From positions 1 through 8,670 of the forward strand of contig PMKB01000084.1 in the NCBI GenBank assembly GCA_003157595.1: 8,670 nucleotides of DNA, in the 5' to 3' direction. Origin of the DNA: Solirubrobacterales bacterium. GTDB lineage: Bacteria > Actinomycetota > Thermoleophilia > Solirubrobacterales > Solirubrobacteraceae. Within the stretch, counting starts at the first letter, position 1. Each line of letters starts with the position of its first letter. Below, in pieces: positions 6,034-8,670 of the stretch. The translations under genes were made by a program, and so were the position numbers. The notes below the pieces were generated by a model. It saw only the letters and a program-made list of their open reading frames with translations, was not told the DNA's origin and did no database searches.

Positions 6034-7014
6034 TCAGCCGTCCCGAAGGACGCCTGCGGCGGCCTGCGGTGCGATGTTGCCGCCGGAGACGACCACGACG
6101 ACCGGCCCCGCGCCGAGCTCCGAGATCTTCCCGGCCAGCAGGGCGCCCACGCCCACGGCGGCGCCGGCCTCGCAGGCGAGCTTGGCCCGCGCGTAGATGA
6201 AGCGCATGCCCGCCCGGATCTCCTCCTCGCTCAGATGCACGACCTCGTCGACGTGCTCGGCGCAGACGAGCAGATTGAGCTCTCCGATCGCCGGCGCGGT
6301 CAGGGCATCGGCGATGCTGGTCCGGCCCGGCGGACGCGGGCCCGCCGCCTGCACGCGCTGCGGCGGGCGCGACGGGAGCAACGAGCCGGTCGCCTCGGGC
6401 TGCACCGCCACGACCCGCGACGCCGGCGAGAGCGCCTTGACCGCGATCGCCACGCCCGACACCAGCCCGCCGCCGCTGGCCGGCACGATCACGACGCCGG
6501 GGGCCGGGAGCTCCTCGCAGATCTCGAGCCCCACCGTCGCCGCACCGGCGACCACACGCGCGTCATCGAACGGATGCAGCACGACGCGCCCGGTCTCCGC
6601 GGCGAAGCTGTACATGCGCTCGAAGGCTTCGGCCCCGTCGGCGGCGTCGAGGTCGACAGTGGCGCCGTAGCCGCGCGTCGCGGCGATCTTGACCGGACTG
6701 GCCGTGCGCCACATGAAGACCACGAGGTCCACTCCGGCCTGCGCGCACGCCAGGGCAGCCGCCTGAGCCTGGTTGCCGGCCGACACCGTGACCGCGCCGC
6801 GCGCGCGCTCCTCGCCGCTCAGCGACGCGACGCGGTTGATCGCCCCGCGCAGCTTGAAAGATCCGGTTCGCTGAAACAGCTCTGCCTTGAGGTGGGCCTC
6901 GCGGCCCACGATCTCGCTGAGGCTCCGCGAGGAAAACATCGGCGTGCGGTGGATCCGTCCCTCGAGCGTGCGCGCCGCCGCCCTGCAGTCGTCGAGATCC
7001 GGCAGTTCGCTCAC
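6034..7014 (-). CDS. PLP-dependent threonine/serine dehydratase-like enzyme (fold type II), divergent
   Basis: This 326-residue protein is of the threonine ammonia-lyase / serine racemase family, whose members use pyridoxal phosphate to deaminate or racemise hydroxy-amino acids in the cytoplasm. The PLP lysine is K54 in GSFKLRGA. The phosphate-binding glycine loop is ASGGGL (179-184). E282 in CEAGAA and SGGN (310-313) match family positions. There is no C-terminal ACT regulatory domain, so it is of the short, catabolic type. Several usually conserved segments differ: GNQAQ (80-84) instead of GNHAQ, MWRTASP (101-107) where MP..AP is usual, and GAAT (157-160) where GQGT is usual. Substrate and activity are therefore uncertain. 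The open frame runs up to 7170, but GTG at 7014, with GGAGGG six bases upstream and family-typical length, is the start. It is probably transcribed from the divergent region shared with the 7271 gene. Confidence 0.9.
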   Translation of the reverse strand: MSELPDLDDCRAAARTLEGRIHRTPMFSSRSLSEIVGREAHLKAELFQRTGSFKLRGAINRVASLSGEERARGAVTVSAGNQAQAAALACAQAGVDLVVFMWRTASPVKIAATRGYGATVDLDAADGAEAFERMYSFAAETGRVVLHPFDDARVVAGAATVGLEICEELPAPGVVIVPASGGGLVSGVAIAVKALSPASRVVAVQPEATGSLLPSRPPQRVQAAGPRPPGRTSIADALTAPAIGELNLLVCAEHVDEVVHLSEEEIRAGMRFIYARAKLACEAGAAVGVGALLAGKISELGAGPVVVVVSGGNIAPQAAAGVLRDG

Positions 7015-7020
7015 GTCTGA

Positions 7021-7026
7021 CCCTCC
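7021..7026 (-). promoter_or_regulatory. Shine-Dalgarno site deciding the dehydratase start
   Basis: On the minus strand GGAGGG lies 6 bases before the GTG at 7014. This near-perfect site favours that GTG over starts further upstream in the same open frame, which would add an Arg/Gly/Pro-rich tail not expected in the family. Confidence 0.8.
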
Positions 7027-7131
7027 GTTGGCTCTAACGGCGCCGGCCCGACTGGCGTCAGGCGTGGATCGGACACCACCACGACCCGGCAGCTCAGACG
7101 GCGGCACACGCCCCAGCCTACCGGGAGCAGC

Positions 7132-7154
7132 GCGGCGAGCCGCTCGCTCGCCGC
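7132..7154. promoter_or_regulatory. 9-bp inverted repeat in the divergent intergenic region
   Basis: GCGGCGAGC (7132-7140) and GCTCGCCGC (7146-7154) are perfect inverted copies separated by 5 bases. It lies 117 bp before each flanking start, midway between the dehydratase and beta-helix genes. This could be an operator acting on either promoter, but the evidence is only symmetry and position. Confidence 0.4.
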
Positions 7155-7214
7155 CAACGCTGGTTAACACTTACGAAGGCCATGGAGCCGTTCACCGGTG
7201 CGGCATCAACCGCG

Positions 7215-7223
7215 TGCTACGGT
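7215..7223 (+). promoter_or_regulatory. Extended -10 promoter candidate for the beta-helix gene
   Basis: TGCTACGGT matches the extended -10 pattern TGnTAnnnT and lies 47 bases upstream of the GTG at 7271, predicting a leader of about 40 nt. TTCACC at 7191-7196 is the only -35-like element, but its 21-base spacing is too long. Other sigma-factor recognition is possible. Confidence 0.35.
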
Positions 7224-7246
7224 CGGGGTTCAGGTTGTGTCGGAAA

Positions 7247-7268
7247 TATCTCCCCTACCAGGGAGGTA
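7247..7268 (+). promoter_or_regulatory. Leader hairpin that would mask the Shine-Dalgarno site
   Basis: TATCTCCC (7247-7254) pairs with GGGAGGTA (7261-7268) through eight consecutive pairs, including one G-U, around the 6-base loop CTACCA. The whole ribosome binding site GGGAGG (7261-7266) lies in the stem and the GTG start follows two bases later. If folded in the mRNA it would reduce initiation, so opening by temperature, a ligand, a protein or a small RNA could regulate translation. That role is inferred. Confidence 0.55.
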
Positions 7269-7270
7269 CC

Positions 7271-8605
7271 GTGAAACTCATCAAGCCACTTGCCGCGGTC
7301 GCGGCCGTAGTCGGCCTCGCAGTCCTGCCGGTCACCGCCGGCGCAGCACCACCCAAGACTCTCTGGGTCGCTCCGGCGCCAGTCGTCGTCGCCTCGGTGC
7401 CGCGCGCCGTCACACCGGCCGTGACGAACGCCGGTTACGCCACGGCGCCATACCACACGATCCAGTCGGCGATCGCCGCGGCGCCCGCCGGCGCCACGAT
7501 CAACATTTGCGCGGGCACCTACGTGGAGCAGCTCACGATTACGCAGTCCGTGTCGCTCGTCGCGGTTGGAGCCGTGACCGTTGCGCTGCCGGCCAGCCCG
7601 GCGAACTCGGAGACAGCGTGCGACAACGCGGTGGGCAATGGGCCCTACGAGCCCGATCAGGACGAGGTCGTGCTCTGCGGCAGCGCCAGCGTGAACATCA
7701 CGGGCGTGACGGTTGATGCTGCCTGGGCGGCGGGCACGTGCAACGACAGCCTCTACGGCATTCTCGTGGCCGGTGGCGCCACACTGAACTTCACCGATTC
7801 GTCGGTCACGGCCGCCGGTGCGGTTCCGCTGAACGGCTGTCAGGGCGGTGTCGGCATCCAGATCGGGATGGCCTGGACCACCCCGGTCGAGGTCGGACAC
7901 GCGACACTGCTGAACGACAAGATCAGCGGCTATCAGAAGAACGGCATCACCGTCGACGGCACCGGAGCCAGCGCCAATATCGACGACACGACGGTCACCG
8001 GCATCGGCGCAACAACGCTGATCGCCCAGAACGGGATCCAGATCAGCAACGGAGCGCTCGGCACGATCTACGGCTCGACGATCACCGGAAACGAATGTGA
8101 CGACACGGGGGGCGGCTGCGGGCCGAGCGTCCTTGATGGCGTCCCGGCCGTCGGAGTTCTGTTCTACGGGCCGGCCGCCGGATCGAGCGTGACCGCCTCG
8201 GCCATCAACGCCAATGACGCCGGTGTCTACAACGCCGAGGCCAGCACGGTGAAGGTGCCCCGCTCGCCGGTTGTCTCGGTCAACCTCGACACGCTGACCA
8301 ACAACCGCTACGAGGGCATCGAGCTGGACCAGGGGTGGGCGTCGATGACCGGTGACTCGATCAACGGCGGCGAGGCCGGAATCGCTGTGCTCCAGTACGA
8401 CACCCAGAGTTACGGCGCCAACGGCACAGCGACGCTCGACACGATCAGGAACGAGAGCATCGCGGCCGTAGACGTCGCTTCGGATCAGGCCGCCGGCGAC
8501 TACCACGGCACGCTCTCGGTCGAGCTGAGCGACCTGCGCGGAAACGCCGCACGGGTGCTCGACAACAGCCTCAACTACACGGTCTTCCAGCTGCTGGACC
8601 TCTGA
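7271..8605 (+). CDS. Exported right-handed parallel beta-helix (pectin-lyase-like) protein
   Basis: This 444-residue protein has a classic Sec signal peptide: MKLIK, a hydrophobic core (about 6-20) and AGA-type cleavage near residues 24-26. After an Ala/Val/Pro-rich segment, the sequence YHTIQSAIAAAPAGATINIC (61-80) followed by AGTYVEQLTI (81-90) is the typical opening coil of parallel beta-helix proteins. Regular coils with NGI/GI-x-V/I and D-x-x-I/V-T/S-G patterns follow, for example NITGVTVD, KNGITVDG, QNGIQISN, GSTITGN, YEGIELDQ and GEAGIAVL. Seven cysteines in the mature part suggest external disulphides. There is no C-terminal anchor or sorting motif, so it is probably secreted. I cannot identify catalytic residues; polysaccharide lyase, hydrolase or purely structural or adhesive roles are all possible. 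The GTG is supported by GGGAGG 4 bases upstream; the same frame runs upstream, but without a signal sequence. A strong terminator follows. Confidence 0.85.
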   Translation: MKLIKPLAAVAAVVGLAVLPVTAGAAPPKTLWVAPAPVVVASVPRAVTPAVTNAGYATAPYHTIQSAIAAAPAGATINICAGTYVEQLTITQSVSLVAVGAVTVALPASPANSETACDNAVGNGPYEPDQDEVVLCGSASVNITGVTVDAAWAAGTCNDSLYGILVAGGATLNFTDSSVTAAGAVPLNGCQGGVGIQIGMAWTTPVEVGHATLLNDKISGYQKNGITVDGTGASANIDDTTVTGIGATTLIAQNGIQISNGALGTIYGSTITGNECDDTGGGCGPSVLDGVPAVGVLFYGPAAGSSVTASAINANDAGVYNAEASTVKVPRSPVVSVNLDTLTNNRYEGIELDQGWASMTGDSINGGEAGIAVLQYDTQSYGANGTATLDTIRNESIAAVDVASDQAAGDYHGTLSVELSDLRGNAARVLDNSLNYTVFQLLDL

Positions 8606-8630
8606 GCTCCCCAGACCAGCCGCGGAAACA

Positions 8631-8662
8631 GAAACGCCCGCTCCGAAAGGAGCGGGCGTTTC
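8631..8662 (+). terminator. Intrinsic terminator after the beta-helix gene
   Basis: A perfect 14-bp stem, GAAACGCCCGCTCC (8631-8644) with GGAGCGGGCGTTTC (8649-8662), is closed by a GAAA tetraloop 25 bases after the stop. The A/T run is built into the stem ends, so it could work in both directions. Confidence 0.92.
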
Positions 8663-8670
8663 AGCAACTC

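Noticed and set aside
5053..7020. A 655-codon plus-strand open frame, the second longest in the window.
   Set aside because: It lies opposite three well-supported minus-strand genes. Its translation is Arg/Gly/His-rich with no domain, which is a typical GC-rich shadow frame.
6887..7270. An upstream extension of the beta-helix reading frame by 128 codons.
   Set aside because: It would bury the signal peptide and overlap the dehydratase gene. The GTG at 7271 has a strong RBS and gives a normal signal sequence.
7217..8506. A 429-codon minus-strand frame opposite the beta-helix gene.
   Set aside because: The plus-strand frame has a signal peptide, an RBS, beta-helix repeats and a terminator. 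The antisense frame is a Val/Asp/Arg-rich mirror without motifs.

Overview
The window is a high-GC chromosomal stretch, and the gene content suggests an actinobacterium. It encodes a member of the F420/deazaflavin-dependent nitroreductase-like family, which is largely actinobacterial. It also has two large exported extracellular proteins, strong GC bias at third codon positions, and GTG start codons with good Shine-Dalgarno sites. A Thermoleophilia/Solirubrobacterales-type host is possible but is only an inference. I see no CRISPR array, integrase, transposase or recognisable defence system.

Layout from left to right: (1) Positions 1-22 are the 3' end of a tRNA, probably tRNA-Ser, followed by a GC-rich hairpin and a perfect two-copy 22-bp tandem duplication. 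(2) Positions 256-3426 on the minus strand encode a 1056-residue secreted protein. It combines an NHL-type beta-propeller, an Ig-like linker, a clan GH-A glycoside hydrolase barrel with both catalytic glutamates, and a C-terminal F5/8-type (discoidin, CBM32-like) domain. (3) Positions 3427-4012 form a gene-poor spacer. It holds at most one weak 73-codon ORF and a strong imperfect palindrome upstream of the next gene. (4) Positions 4013-4429 on the plus strand encode a small deazaflavin-dependent oxidoreductase-family protein, whose stop codon lies inside a 17-bp tandem repeat. (5) Three genes lie on the minus strand between 4488 and 7014. In transcription order they are a PLP-dependent threonine/serine dehydratase-like enzyme, a NagD-type HAD phosphatase and a RelA/SpoT-like HD hydrolase. 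The last two are separated by one base and almost certainly co-transcribed. (6) A divergent intergenic region at 7015-7270 carries an inverted repeat, an extended -10 candidate and a hairpin that would mask the ribosome binding site of the next gene. (7) Positions 7271-8605 on the plus strand encode an exported right-handed parallel beta-helix protein, closed by a textbook intrinsic terminator.

The genes do not form one obvious pathway. The two exported proteins could both act on extracellular or cell-surface polysaccharide, but unrelated metabolic genes separate them. The points most worth checking are the masked ribosome binding site at 7247-7268, the unusual domain fusion in the glycosidase, the altered active-site motifs in the PLP enzyme, and the repeat that sets the stop codon of the 4013 gene.
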